Shown here piece after piece: positions 1-9,363 of a DNA stretch of 61,870 bases; the first letter of the stretch is position 1, and every line of letters starts with the position of its first letter. Source of the DNA: Kiritimatiellia bacterium (lineage in GTDB: Bacteria; Verrucomicrobiota; Kiritimatiellia; JAAZAB01); assembly GCA_028715905.1 (NCBI GenBank), contig JAQUQV010000005.1, forward strand, positions 1 to 61,870, read 5' to 3'. The notes beneath the pieces are model-generated. The model searched no databases, had not been told where the DNA came from, and saw only the letters and a program-made list of their open reading frames with translations. A program made the translations under genes and the position numbers.

Positions 1-671
1 GGATAACGCCCTTGGTCCGGATATTTTTTTTGCCGCACGAGGGCGTTCCATGCCAGCGGGAGAATCATGGCCGCAACCAGCAGGGCATGGGTGTCCTTGG
101 CGAGCCCGCACCCGATCGCCGCGGCGGTCAGGCAGACCGCCTCCGGCAACGCGCCGTAACGCCAGAAAGCGATGAAAGCGGAGAGAAACAGGATCATCCA
201 GGACAGGGCAAGGGATTCGCTCAATACGTATTTATTCCAGCCGAAGACCGGCGGAAAAGCAAAGAGCGCGGCGTAAATACAAAACAAGATGATTTTAAGC
301 GGAAGAGAGCGCAAAGTTGAAGCCAGGATCAGGCCGAGCGTGATCCAGGCGATTGCGGAAAAAAAAGTCTGGAAAACGGGCGCAATTCCCAGCCTTTCCG
401 GGGTGGCGTCCAGCGCATGATACCAAACCGGCACGGCCGGCGGTTTGAGTCCGCGCCAGAGCGCCGTGTCAGTCCAGTCCGTCTGCGCCATGTATAAATA
501 CACGATGGAGTCGTTCACGGTCTTTGCCGTCCGGGCGTCCGGCGGAGGGCCGGGATAAAAACGGGAAACAAGCGCTCCGGCCGCAAATAACGCCAGGGCC
601 AGCGGCACCGCCAGTCTGACGGAACAAGCCCGGATAAAACCGGGGCCTCTTTGAATGGGCGCGTCAATCAT
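1..671 (-). CDS. Polytopic membrane protein, partial (3' end outside window)
   Basis: The reading frame starts at an ATG at 671, overlapping the stop codon of the preceding gene by 8 bp, and runs open through the window edge (about 223 codons visible). The protein begins with a cytoplasmic stretch and a first membrane span (VPLALALFAAGALVS), followed by a polar segment with MAQTDWTDTALWRGLKP, then several hydrophobic helices. This layout of an early span, a long first external loop and many following spans resembles GT39/RgtA-like lipid-linked sugar transferases or related glycan membrane proteins. No catalytic DE or DD motif could be confirmed in the visible part. The tight overlap places it as the last visible gene of the glycan operon. 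Function is inferred from context only. Confidence 0.6.
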   Translation of the reverse strand, partial: MIDAPIQRGPGFIRACSVRLAVPLALALFAAGALVSRFYPGPPPDARTAKTVNDSIVYLYMAQTDWTDTALWRGLKPPAVPVWYHALDATPERLGIAPVFQTFFSAIAWITLGLILASTLRSLPLKIILFCIYAALFAFPPVFGWNKYVLSESLALSWMILFLSAFIAFWRYGALPEAVCLTAAAIGCGLAKDTHALLVAAMILPLAWNALVRQKKYPDQGRY

Positions 672-2358
672 GGATTACCGGTTCCAGGGGCTGGTCGCGT
701 TTTATTTTTTCGGCGCAGTCAATTCTGAAATACATTTCTTCCTGCGGCCGGCCGGCGTCGTTCCATTCGCCTTCGGTCAGGCTGACAACATCCTCCATGC
801 CAAGCCATCGGAAATATCCGGCCCGGGACCAAATCTGGTCAATGTGCAGTCCCCAGACCGGGGAAGTCCATAAATTTGTCAGGATAAAATGCCGCTGTCC
901 GGTCGTGTTGCGGATTTGGAGCATCTCGGCGTATAATTGCTTGCGGAGGAGGTTCTGCGCCATGATCCGGCGGTGCCCGTCTGTTACGGCGGGCCAGAAG
1001 CGGGCGGTTACTTTCCCGAACAGGAGAAAGGCCGCCAGCGCCGCCAGGATAAACGGCCCGCAGTTCACGGCTTTTCCGGCCGCCCCGGCCAGGCGCGGTA
1101 ATCGCGCGGCCGGCACGGCCATTCTGAGAAGCGGGAAGATTACGCCCAGGACAAACCAGAATGACAAGGCCAGACCGATTGCGAGCAATAGGGAGGGGTA
1201 AGATACGGCGTAGGGCGGGAAATATGATGAAACAATCATGGTCGTCATACTTGCCAGGAAGGCGGTCAGGAAGGCGAAAGCCATCAGGCCGATGCCGAAT
1301 AATTTCTGCCGGTCAAAGTCCTCTGCCGTTGACGGGCCGGGAGATTTTCGCCTGATCCGTATTATTATCCAGGCCGTCATGATCAATCCCAGGCCGGCGT
1401 AAATGATAAGGTGCCATATCCAGGGCGAATCGGAAAGTTTTGGAAAAATGGTTCCGTAACCCACGTCCACGGCCCGGCGGAACCACGCTGCGGGAGAAAA
1501 ATCGCCGGGCGGAATGATCGGCACAAAAGTGTTTTTTGCCCACTGGCCCGGCGACATGAAAAAGACAAAAGCGGCCAGGGCGGCGAATGCGCCGTAATAA
1601 AAAGCCTGGCGGAGCCAGTCGCGCGCCATTTCCGGCTTGTTGACCAGCCCCAGCCCGGCGGCCGCGATCAGCAGAACCGGCGTGCTGAAAAGATACAAAT
1701 CCGCCGCCAGGAACAGGACGCCTGCGGCCATTATGCCCCATCTCCACGCCGATTTCGCCGGCCAGTTGCGAATCGCTCCGATTACCATCCACGATAGGGC
1801 ATAGGTGTGAATGTTGCGGTCTGTCAGCAAAATATCGTACATGGCCGAGAAAACATAAACCCCCGGACTGAGCGCCCAGATTGACCAGACCGCGGCCAGA
1901 AGGACAATGGTCATGCCCGGCCGGCGGGCCCATATCCAGCCGACGGCGTAAAGGAAATTAAGCGCGGCGGCAAGCAGGCAATACATGGATAACGAGCGCA
2001 TGAGCCACCAGGGGAAGGATTCCGGGGTGGGGCACCATTTTTTCGCCGCCAGAGCGATGAAACTGTCCATAATTGCCGTGGAAACCCGGCCGTTCATGCC
2101 CGCGTACCAGTCCCATACATAGACGAATGGATTGGAAGCGACGTGTCCGGAGCGCGGCTGGATTTGCGGATAGGGGTTGACCGGATAATGGGCGATATTA
2201 TCGGCGATGGTTACCTGGGGACAGGGATTGATGACGGCCAGCACGTCGCCTTGCCCGAACGCGCCGTCATACAGCCAGCGCCCGGCCGTAATGGCCGCGA
2301 TCAGCAGTCCGGCATGCGCCAGCAACAGGGAATATTTCCAGGGGGCCGCGGTTTTCAT
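664..2358 (-). CDS. Large polytopic membrane protein of the glycan cluster
   Basis: A 564-residue protein with roughly ten to twelve hydrophobic helices, a long first external loop (about residues 30-110) and a soluble C-terminal tail of about 95 residues. The loop holds YVWDWYAGMNGRVS, similar to the W-Y-x-x-x-N-G-R pattern in uncharacterised membrane proteins such as the DUF6056 group, often found beside polysaccharide genes. The start ATG at 2358 lies 37 bp after the stop of the upstream membrane protein, and the end overlaps the next gene by 8 bp, consistent with translational coupling. It may be a glycosyltransferase of the GT-C fold or a glycan-export component; the sequence does not decide which. 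Confidence 0.65.
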   Translation of the reverse strand: MKTAAPWKYSLLLAHAGLLIAAITAGRWLYDGAFGQGDVLAVINPCPQVTIADNIAHYPVNPYPQIQPRSGHVASNPFVYVWDWYAGMNGRVSTAIMDSFIALAAKKWCPTPESFPWWLMRSLSMYCLLAAALNFLYAVGWIWARRPGMTIVLLAAVWSIWALSPGVYVFSAMYDILLTDRNIHTYALSWMVIGAIRNWPAKSAWRWGIMAAGVLFLAADLYLFSTPVLLIAAAGLGLVNKPEMARDWLRQAFYYGAFAALAAFVFFMSPGQWAKNTFVPIIPPGDFSPAAWFRRAVDVGYGTIFPKLSDSPWIWHLIIYAGLGLIMTAWIIIRIRRKSPGPSTAEDFDRQKLFGIGLMAFAFLTAFLASMTTMIVSSYFPPYAVSYPSLLLAIGLALSFWFVLGVIFPLLRMAVPAARLPRLAGAAGKAVNCGPFILAALAAFLLFGKVTARFWPAVTDGHRRIMAQNLLRKQLYAEMLQIRNTTGQRHFILTNLWTSPVWGLHIDQIWSRAGYFRWLGMEDVVSLTEGEWNDAGRPQEEMYFRIDCAEKIKRDQPLEPVIHD

Positions 2359-2395
2359 TCTCGCCGTTTTTTCATCCTATGTGTGGCGGGTGGAG

Positions 2396-3874
2396 TCATT
2401 TGCATTGGCGCGGATGCGCCGCGCCGAACGCCTGGCAAAGACTTACCGCGGCCAAAACCGCCATGAGCACAACCGAGGCCAGCAGAAGTTTGGCGCTCCC
2501 CGGCAGCATTTTTGAAACAAACGCCGATATTGGCCCCGGCTCATTGGCCGGCGCCGCACAGGAAGGCAGAATGGCGCGGATGCGGGGATTGCGCAAAAAA
2601 GACGCCAGGGCCCGCGGATCGGGATAGGGAATGTCGTAAAACGGTTTGTTTTCAAGGTCGGCAATGTTGTCCGAGCGCAGAAAAGAACGCACGTTTTTTT
2701 CACTCTGATTAAGATGTTGCTTGAACTTCTCCGCTTCGGCGAAATTCGTTTTGTACGGTATTTTCCAAAGACCATGCCCGACAAATCCCATCCAGACGAA
2801 AAGAATCAGCAGCAGTGGTTTTCCGGTGATAAAAGAAAGCATTCTGTCGCGCCGCAATATCAGCAGGGCCAGGAAATTGAGGGGCAGAGAGAGCGAGAGG
2901 AAAACGGCGTGGCGCGAAGCCAGGGCGCCACAGCGCGCAAAGGCCAGCGCGGCGGCCTGGAGTGCGATCCAAAGGCCAAGACCGAGGATAAATTCATATT
3001 TATTCCGTTCATCATCGCGGTAAAGCACATAGCGGATGAAAACCAGGCAGGCCGGCAGCCAGATAACGGCCGCGGTCCAGGCGCAAGCATTGTCCGGCCA
3101 GGCCATATTCCGGCAAAAACCGGTTATCAGATTGACGATGGTTGCCGGCTTGTATGCTTCATGTCCCGGCACGCTCACGCGCAGGAAGAAACCGGCCGCG
3201 GTTATGCCCAGAAGAACGGCCATTCCGGCCAGGTTAAGCCGGAGCGGGGATTGGCGGGTAACGAGGCGCAAAAAAATGACGCCAGCGGCGGCCAGAACAA
3301 CAAAGAATCCGGACCCTGCTGTAACCAGGCTAAGGAGCGCAAAGAACACCCCCAGCCACCAGGCCGGGCGGAATGGAGCGGCCCTGATGAGAAACCATAC
3401 GGCCGGTAAAGACAAGGCGATCAGCAGGTAATATTCCCAGGCAAAGGGCAAGGAAAAAACAATCGCGTTAAACCAGCAGACAACCGCAATCTCGTTCCGG
3501 TTGAGCAGTTTCCATCCCGCGTAGCTGAGAGCGGCGCCGGCGCCGGCGGCCATGGCCGCGTTCAATACTATTCCGATTCTGGCATCCCATTGGCCGTTCA
3601 GCATAAGCGTAAGAAGCGCAAGAACGCGGTTGACAAAAAAGCGGTGCTCGCAGTGAACCGCAAAGAGATCCTTGAAAGCAAGTTTGTTTTCAAAAAATGC
3701 GATATAAAGCCGCCCTTCAATGTCCCATGCGTCCCACCAGGGCAGGGCCGACCCGTAGAGGGCGGTAAGCCACAGCTTTGAGCTGAAAACTGTTAAAAAT
3801 ACGCCGGCGAACCAGAAAAGCGCCATAATATTACGGCCAATCTCCCGGCCATCAATGACTTTGGCTGAACTCAT
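2396..3874 (-). CDS. Polytopic membrane protein, paralogue of the PA14 membrane protein at 25005-27029
   Basis: A 492-residue protein with about ten membrane spans. Its N-terminal block (LYGSALPWWDAWD, KDLFAVH, FFVNRVLAL, LNGQWDA) and its membrane-proximal block (SEKNVRSFLRSDNIADLENK, IRAILPSC) match the protein at 25005-27029 almost motif for motif, so the two are recent paralogues. This copy stops just after the final membrane span (SLCQAFGAAH) and lacks the PA14 module of its relative. It starts 4 bp inside the methyltransferase stop (3871-3874). The family resembles DUF6056-like or GT-C membrane proteins near polysaccharide genes. A role in transfer of lipid-linked sugars is plausible but unproven. 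Confidence 0.7.
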   Translation of the reverse strand: MSSAKVIDGREIGRNIMALFWFAGVFLTVFSSKLWLTALYGSALPWWDAWDIEGRLYIAFFENKLAFKDLFAVHCEHRFFVNRVLALLTLMLNGQWDARIGIVLNAAMAAGAGAALSYAGWKLLNRNEIAVVCWFNAIVFSLPFAWEYYLLIALSLPAVWFLIRAAPFRPAWWLGVFFALLSLVTAGSGFFVVLAAAGVIFLRLVTRQSPLRLNLAGMAVLLGITAAGFFLRVSVPGHEAYKPATIVNLITGFCRNMAWPDNACAWTAAVIWLPACLVFIRYVLYRDDERNKYEFILGLGLWIALQAAALAFARCGALASRHAVFLSLSLPLNFLALLILRRDRMLSFITGKPLLLILFVWMGFVGHGLWKIPYKTNFAEAEKFKQHLNQSEKNVRSFLRSDNIADLENKPFYDIPYPDPRALASFLRNPRIRAILPSCAAPANEPGPISAFVSKMLPGSAKLLLASVVLMAVLAAVSLCQAFGAAHPRQCK

Positions 3875-4560
3875 TTTATTGAAATATGCGCGATGTAAAA
3901 CAGGTTCAAATCCATGGAAGGCACGCGACCCGGCCGCCAGCGCTCGCGCACGTCCGGAAAATAATAACGGACAAAAGACACGATGTTATTGACCGGATTC
4001 ACGTGTTCCCGCGCCATCCAGTAATCGTATTCAAAGCCGGTTTTGATGAATTTGTTCCGGGCGACGGCGTAGCGCCCCAGACGCCAGAGCAGGCCGGGAT
4101 CGCAGGGCAGAACCAGCGAGATAATCCCGCCCGGTTTCAGGACGCGGACCCATTCGCGCAGGACGCGGTGCGGCTGGCAAAGGTGTTCAAGCACGTGGGC
4201 GGCGATTACCCGGTCAAAGGAGGCGTCGGGGAAAGTCAGTTGCGCGGCGTCTTCCTTCGCCAGACGAATTTTTCCGCGCGCGCCCGCCGCATCCGGGAGC
4301 TCAATTTTTTCCATGAGCGGCGGATTGCAATCCGTGAGCCAGTATTCGTCGTATTTGTGGCGGACAAACCGGACGTGCATGCCGGTTCCGGCGCCGACTT
4401 CCAGGACTTTTCCGAAGTACGCCTCCGGACCGAAATCGGCTTCGGACCAGGCATGGCTTTTTTTGAGAAAATAACCGGTCGGTCCCTTATCGTAGTTCTG
4501 GTCCTGGTAGAGGTTGGCCCATTGCTTGAGGTACTCGCCGTAATCCGGGTCCGGTTTCAT
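3871..4560 (-). CDS. Class I SAM-dependent methyltransferase
   Basis: A 229-residue enzyme with the Rossmann methyltransferase signature. Motif I reads VLEVGAGTGMHV (about residues 53-64), motif II contains the acidic DCNP, a DAAQLTFPDASFD stretch follows, and the post-motif AAHVLEHL is typical of Methyltransf_11/UbiE-like small-molecule methylases. No membrane span or zinc site is seen. It sits 10 bp after the upstream glycosyltransferase gene and overlaps the downstream membrane-protein gene by 4 bp. The likely role is methylation of a sugar, lipid or nucleotide-sugar in the glycan pathway; the substrate cannot be read from the sequence. Confidence 0.85.
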   Translation of the reverse strand: MKPDPDYGEYLKQWANLYQDQNYDKGPTGYFLKKSHAWSEADFGPEAYFGKVLEVGAGTGMHVRFVRHKYDEYWLTDCNPPLMEKIELPDAAGARGKIRLAKEDAAQLTFPDASFDRVIAAHVLEHLCQPHRVLREWVRVLKPGGIISLVLPCDPGLLWRLGRYAVARNKFIKTGFEYDYWMAREHVNPVNNIVSFVRYYFPDVRERWRPGRVPSMDLNLFYIAHISIK

Positions 4561-4570
4561 AATTGTTTAT

Positions 4571-5539
4571 TTAATGATGACTGTCCGGCAGGTCGTCATG
4601 AACGGGCCTTTTCGGCACATTCCCGATATCAAATCCGAGAAAGGCCAGTATCAACTGGAGGCCAACCAACAGGGACATGGCCGCGATCATGATGGTGCCC
4701 AGGGGCGTCGGCGTGTGGTTATGAATGCCCTTGATCCAGTGCGCGCCGCCAAAAACAAGGCCGAAAACGAACAAGCCGCCGCCGACGACCAGTTCCACCG
4801 AGGCGAGCGTCATGTCCCGGAGAAAATAATTGTAAAAAATGCGCTTGGCCAGGTTGTGCGCGTGCCGGGCCAAAAATTCCCAGAGAATGCTGGATATTTT
4901 CAAATGGCTCTGTTCGCCGCCGTACACGGCGTCCATGGGGATATCAACCACCACCGCCCGCATGGTGTTCAGGCGGAAAAGCATGTCGGTCTCAAAAAAA
5001 TAGCGCCGGCTGACGCGGTCCATCGGCAGAAAAGCCGCCACTCTGGCGTGAATGGCGGTATAGCCGTTGGTGGGGTCAAAAATGTTCCAATAGCCGGTGG
5101 AAAGTTTTGCCATGAAGGAAAGAATCGCGTTGCCGAAAAGCCGCGCCGTCGGCATGCGCGCGATGTGCGCCAGGTCGTAAAAACGGTTGCCCTTGGTGTA
5201 GTCCGCCCGCCCCTTGCGGATGGGCGCCGTAAATCTCGGGATCATCGCGGGGTCCATTTGCCCGTCGCCGTCAATTTTGACGATCACTTCGGCCCCTTCG
5301 GCGAGGGCCGCCCGGTACCCGGCCATCACCGCCCCGCCGACCCCGAGGTTTTTGCCGTTGAAGATAACCTGCACGCGCGGGTCGCTGATTGATGTTTTGA
5401 CATGCTGTCCGCTGTTTTCCGGGCAGGCGTCGTCCACTACGTAGATGCGCCAGACTTCGGGCCCGATTTTTTTTATTACGTCCAAAACGCTTGCGCGCGC
5501 TTTATAGCACGGGATGACAACGGCAATTTTTGGATTCAT
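4571..5539 (-). CDS. Family 2 glycosyltransferase, membrane-anchored (DPM/ArnC-like)
   Basis: Start set at the ATG at 5539 (MNPKIAVVIPCYKA), because the longer frame to 5680 adds 47 residues without family character. The N-terminal GT2 domain shows IAVVIPCYKA, VVDDACPE and the DxD-type VKIDGDGQMDP, and the mid-domain has the FDPTNGYTAI acceptor region. The C-terminus carries two hydrophobic helices. The family transfers a sugar from a nucleotide donor to a polyprenyl phosphate or to a growing glycan at the inner face of the membrane. Gene neighbours are the methyltransferase 10 bp downstream and the metallophosphoesterase-PHP gene 137 bp upstream. Confidence 0.88.
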   Translation of the reverse strand: MNPKIAVVIPCYKARASVLDVIKKIGPEVWRIYVVDDACPENSGQHVKTSISDPRVQVIFNGKNLGVGGAVMAGYRAALAEGAEVIVKIDGDGQMDPAMIPRFTAPIRKGRADYTKGNRFYDLAHIARMPTARLFGNAILSFMAKLSTGYWNIFDPTNGYTAIHARVAAFLPMDRVSRRYFFETDMLFRLNTMRAVVVDIPMDAVYGGEQSHLKISSILWEFLARHAHNLAKRIFYNYFLRDMTLASVELVVGGGLFVFGLVFGGAHWIKGIHNHTPTPLGTIMIAAMSLLVGLQLILAFLGFDIGNVPKRPVHDDLPDSHH

Positions 5540-5676
5540 AAACTCTGCACCGTGAAAAGCTGCCTCTGCCCGTCCCAAGCCGCCGGCCTTCTTGCCGCGC
5601 AGGAAGATTGATTGTTTGCAAGCACTATACGCCGAACAATTCGGGCTGTCAACACGGGGCGCGGCCGGCCAGGGAA

Positions 5677-7155
5677 TCACGGTTCCGGCCCGGTGTTCAG
5701 CAGAATTTCTTTCAGATCGCCGTTAAAGCCGCAGGCGCGCAGCAATGCCAGGTGCGGCGACAGTTCGCCGATTTCATAAAGGTTATGGGCGTCGCTGCCG
5801 AGCGCCAGTTTTACGCCGGCGGCCAGGCAGCGGCGGATGAATGTTTCGGGGGTGGTCTGGGTATGAAAGTTGATTTCGGCCGCCGCGTTGTTTTCTTTCA
5901 GCAGCCGGACGACCCGGTCGTAAAATTGCTCTGGAATTTCCGTTTTGGCCCTGGAAAACAGACGGAACGGATGCGCCAGAACGTCAATGCCGGAACGAAC
6001 GAGCCCCTCGGTCATGGCGAGAAATTCGTCGCAAACCTTCTGCATGTCCGGACGCGGATTTTTAAGGGAAGCGAGGGCGTGTACGGACCCCAGCAGGCGG
6101 CCGACGCGCCGGCGGTCCGCCGGCCGCACGAAAGGTTTTCCGCCAAAAGAACAATCCGCTTCCAGGCCGGTGTTCGGAAGAAGGCATCCGGCGCCGGCCA
6201 GGGCCGCAAGGTAGGCGTCCATCCGGTCGTTTTCTTTTTTGATCGCATCAAATCCCCCCGCCAGGAAGGAGTAATTCCAGTAAGTATCATTGTCAAAATA
6301 GAGCTGTCCCGAGTGTTCGGTGAAAGTCAGGCCGGCCAGCCCGAAATCCCGCGCCAGCCGCATGGTTTTAGTTATCTCCATGTTTTCCGAGCAATAGGCG
6401 AATTGGGTATGGACGTGCGTATCCCATAATTTCAGTGTTTCCGGCAGACACAAATCGTGCCGCGCGACGCTGACTGCGTCGCCGGAAACATTGATTTCAA
6501 GGAAGGAAAAAGGAGCCTCGCACAGGGCCGGCGCCGCCAGGAAATTGACGCCGTCGTCCCTGATGAGGCCAACCCCCTTGTGGTAATGTCCGCCGAGCGC
6601 GAGCAAAATGCCGTTGCGGCGCATGGCCGCGATAATTTCATCGGCATTTATATAATTATACGGGCATTCGTCCCGGCCGGGCGGGAAGAGAGGCGTGTGC
6701 TGCAGCGCGATGATCTGTCCGCGCCATCCCGCGCGCGCCTGCGTCATGCGCGCCAAGTCCGGGCGTGTTCTCCGCGCATTAAAGCCGGGTTCTTCCGGGT
6801 CCAGGAATGTCACAAAACGCGTATTTTTGATGTCGGTTGTTTCCGCCGGCCGCGGGAAAACCGAATAAAAATTTTCATGGGTAACATCGTGATTGCCCGG
6901 AATGGCGATCCAGGGCGATTTGAGCAGGGCGGCCGTTGCGCGTATCCGTTCCAGACCCGCGGCCGCTTCCGACGTATTTCCGGCGTCAAGGATATCGCCG
7001 AGAATGACGGTCAGGTCGGGCCGGATAAAGCGGTTGATGCGGTGAACCGCGCGCAGGAAGAGAATATCGGCAATCTCGCCGCGGCGGGCTGGAGATAAAA
7101 TATTTCCGCGCGGATTGTAATGGAAATCGGCTATGGCCGCGATTTTCATGGTCAT
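5677..7155 (-). CDS. Metallophosphoesterase-PHP domain fusion protein
   Basis: 492 residues with two metal-dependent hydrolase domains. Residues 1-230 are a calcineurin-like phosphoesterase: DFHYN (10-14), LGD (52-54), GNHD (87-90), QHTP and GGHYH (188-192), i.e. the complete metal-binding set. Residues 240-492 are a PHP domain: DTHVHTQF (from 245), TFTEHS (277-282), LAHPFR and GSDAHN near the C-terminus. The start overlaps the upstream membrane-protein stop by 4 bp. Each domain alone is common, but the order in one chain is not one I recognise as a named protein. Possible jobs include hydrolysis of a phosphorylated glycan intermediate or of nucleotides; no substrate can be assigned. Confidence 0.88.
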   Translation of the reverse strand: MTMKIAAIADFHYNPRGNILSPARRGEIADILFLRAVHRINRFIRPDLTVILGDILDAGNTSEAAAGLERIRATAALLKSPWIAIPGNHDVTHENFYSVFPRPAETTDIKNTRFVTFLDPEEPGFNARRTRPDLARMTQARAGWRGQIIALQHTPLFPPGRDECPYNYINADEIIAAMRRNGILLALGGHYHKGVGLIRDDGVNFLAAPALCEAPFSFLEINVSGDAVSVARHDLCLPETLKLWDTHVHTQFAYCSENMEITKTMRLARDFGLAGLTFTEHSGQLYFDNDTYWNYSFLAGGFDAIKKENDRMDAYLAALAGAGCLLPNTGLEADCSFGGKPFVRPADRRRVGRLLGSVHALASLKNPRPDMQKVCDEFLAMTEGLVRSGIDVLAHPFRLFSRAKTEIPEQFYDRVVRLLKENNAAAEINFHTQTTPETFIRRCLAAGVKLALGSDAHNLYEIGELSPHLALLRACGFNGDLKEILLNTGPEP

Positions 7156-8843
7156 AAGTCCGGATCGTAAAGCCGGCGGTTTTCAATCCGGCAGGTGATT
7201 TTAATGCTCCGGACCGCCGCGTCCGTTGCCCTCAAGAACAGGCTGAAACCGGCGTTTCCGCCGCGGGTTTCAAAGGCGTTGAGCCGGCCGTCGTAAATCA
7301 GGCCGGTTATTTCCCGCGGCGGCGCTGCGTTCCAGTCGCTGATAATCTCCAATCCGTTATCCGTTTCAAGCTCAATTTTCAAATCGCGGTAACGCGCGAG
7401 AAATTTTTTTGAAAATTCGATCCGTATTCCGCCGCCGGCCTTGTTCCAGGCAAGCGCGGGCGTGGCGTAATAATTTTTTTCAACGCGTTTGGCGGATGTC
7501 GCAACCTTCTCCGTCCGTTCCGCGCCGCCGGTCCGGTCCGTTTGCGAAATAAAAAAACGGACCGGGGGAGCGTAGGTGCGGGCGATGAGAACATTTGCGC
7601 CGATAAACAGTCCGGCCGTCATTATCAGGAAAATAAAGACATATTTTTTCAGGGAGGGAACGCGCGTTGTTGCCCAGGCCGCAAAAAGCGTGGCCGGCGC
7701 GATTAACGTGAAATTATAGCGGCCCTGGGCCTGATAATCAAAGGTCAGGCAGGCCCAGACATGCATGCCGATCACGGCGCCCGCCATGAGGCACAAGGCG
7801 ATCAGCGCCCGGATGGCCCCCCGGTCTTTTTTGCGGAGCAGGTCAATTGCAAACAACGCCGCCAGCGCCGGGACCGCCAATTCCAGGATCAGGTAAACCC
7901 AGCGGCGGAAGCCGACGTTCAAATACCCGAAGACGGCGAAAAACGAATCAAAAGTAGACCTGATAAAACCCTGCTTGACCAGCCATCCCAGCGAGGCGAT
8001 GCTCAGGCCGCGGTTGACCGGATGGACTTCCCGCGCCAGGGCCGCCCCGCTAGAAATTTCTTCGCTTAAAAAGAGGGGCAGGGGGCTGTTGTACAGGAAA
8101 TAATTGCGGATAAACCAGAAGCCGGAAATAAGCAGGCTTAAAACAACCGCGGAAATCGCCAGTCGGACGATGGTTTTCGGGGAAACCGCGCCGCGCCAGG
8201 CCGTCCAGGCAAGCAGTACCGCCAGGCAGGGAAAATAAATGTAATAATTGTATTTGGCCGAAAATAACAAACCGATTGCCGCGCCCGCAAAAATAATGCC
8301 GGTCGTGTCCGGCCGGCGGAAAAAACGCGCCAGGGCGAACGTGAACACGGCCGCGATGGCGAGCGAATGGGCGTCGCCGTTGACGTAGCAGAATGAGAAA
8401 AAAACCTGCGGAATCAGGACGAAAGCCGCGGCGGCGATCAGGGCGTTTTTTTCGCCGGCGCACAATTCCCGCGCCGCCAGGAAGAGAAAATTCAAAAAGA
8501 CAAGCCCCCAGAGCAGTGAAACCAGCCGCGCGCCGAGATAAGGTTCCAGTCCGAAAAGTTTCCGGCCCGTTTCCGCGCCGATGGCGTAAAGGACGTAATT
8601 CAGCGCCGGCAACTGGTTATAACTGGAAAGGGCGTGGCGGAAACGCTCAATATCATCAACGCCCCAGACCGGCAGGCGGTGGTGCTGTAGAATGAATTCA
8701 ACGCTGTAATGAAAATGGGTGTTTTCGTCCGGCGCGTTGTTGTAGGGTATGAGAATTATCCAGGCCAGCCCCGCGGCAAGGTAGACGGCGTTCAGAAAAA
8801 TCAGGGCTTTCCGACGACTGATTATGGGAAAAACAAATTTCAT
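7152..8843 (-). CDS. DUF2142/GT39-like polytopic membrane protein
   Basis: 563 residues. A first membrane span is followed by a periplasmic loop with NNAPDENTHFHY, matching the PDE-x-x-HF motif of DUF2142 and related GT-C glycosyltransferases, then YCYVNGDA-like residues near 170 and about ten further spans. The last 150 residues form a soluble domain of beta character. These proteins are found in O-antigen and capsule loci and are thought to move sugars from polyprenyl carriers on the outer face of the membrane. The start codon overlaps the stop of the SLOG-like defence gene by 4 bp, so this glycan gene is translationally coupled to the last gene of the defence island. Confidence 0.75.
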   Translation of the reverse strand: MKFVFPIISRRKALIFLNAVYLAAGLAWIILIPYNNAPDENTHFHYSVEFILQHHRLPVWGVDDIERFRHALSSYNQLPALNYVLYAIGAETGRKLFGLEPYLGARLVSLLWGLVFLNFLFLAARELCAGEKNALIAAAAFVLIPQVFFSFCYVNGDAHSLAIAAVFTFALARFFRRPDTTGIIFAGAAIGLLFSAKYNYYIYFPCLAVLLAWTAWRGAVSPKTIVRLAISAVVLSLLISGFWFIRNYFLYNSPLPLFLSEEISSGAALAREVHPVNRGLSIASLGWLVKQGFIRSTFDSFFAVFGYLNVGFRRWVYLILELAVPALAALFAIDLLRKKDRGAIRALIALCLMAGAVIGMHVWACLTFDYQAQGRYNFTLIAPATLFAAWATTRVPSLKKYVFIFLIMTAGLFIGANVLIARTYAPPVRFFISQTDRTGGAERTEKVATSAKRVEKNYYATPALAWNKAGGGIRIEFSKKFLARYRDLKIELETDNGLEIISDWNAAPPREITGLIYDGRLNAFETRGGNAGFSLFLRATDAAVRSIKITCRIENRRLYDPDL

Positions 8844-9361
8844 TCAATTGCCTTGAATCCCATTGAAATCAGATTCTGGTTCGCTTCATGTTTGAACGTG
8901 AAACATGGTTTGTTCAGCCTGGCTATGGCGCGGCAGAATGTTTCGGTTTTACCGCCCGGGGCGGCATAGGCGACGAAGATTTTTTCGGCCAGGGAGGCAA
9001 CGGCAAAATTGCGCTCTTCGGCGGATTCTTTTGTGGCCCGTTTGACCTTTGCGTCGTGGAACGAAGCAAGGAGCAATCTTCCTTTCTCAAGATGCGGCTT
9101 ATATTCGGCGGGAATTCGTTTCGGCAATCCCCTGGCAAGGGCAATGCAGAGCGGCGCGGTTGAACGGAGCATGATTTTCAAGACCTCCTTTTCAACCGGC
9201 GAATGAAATCCGCCGATGACCGGCCGCTCCTCAGCGCGCCATTTCTGGGCCAAATCATAAGAGTCCAGAATGATTTTCCCCGGACAACGCACCGAGCAGA
9301 AAAACGCGGTCCAACTTACGCTATCAAGGGCGAGCTTGCCTATGGTATTCAGTTCCGGCAT
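8840..9361 (-). CDS. SLOG/DprA-like Rossmann-fold protein attached to DarTG
   Basis: 173 residues with the hallmarks of the DprA/SLOG nucleotide- or DNA-binding fold: a Cys-containing FFCSVRCPG strand, VIGGFHSPVEKE (about 48-59) matching the GxxSxxE pattern, the ARGLPKRIP region, GRLLLASF, an RN pair (ERNFAVASLAEK) and a glycine-rich PGGKTE. In DprA this fold holds single-stranded DNA; in other SLOG proteins it binds nucleotide signals. It lies 2 bp after darG and overlaps the following glycan gene by 4 bp. Its constant spacing with darTG suggests a third component, either a sensor or an accessory to the DNA ADP-ribosylation system. The functional role is inferred from fold and context. Confidence 0.72.
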   Translation of the reverse strand: MPELNTIGKLALDSVSWTAFFCSVRCPGKIILDSYDLAQKWRAEERPVIGGFHSPVEKEVLKIMLRSTAPLCIALARGLPKRIPAEYKPHLEKGRLLLASFHDAKVKRATKESAEERNFAVASLAEKIFVAYAAPGGKTETFCRAIARLNKPCFTFKHEANQNLISMGFKAIE

Positions 9362-9363
9362 TG

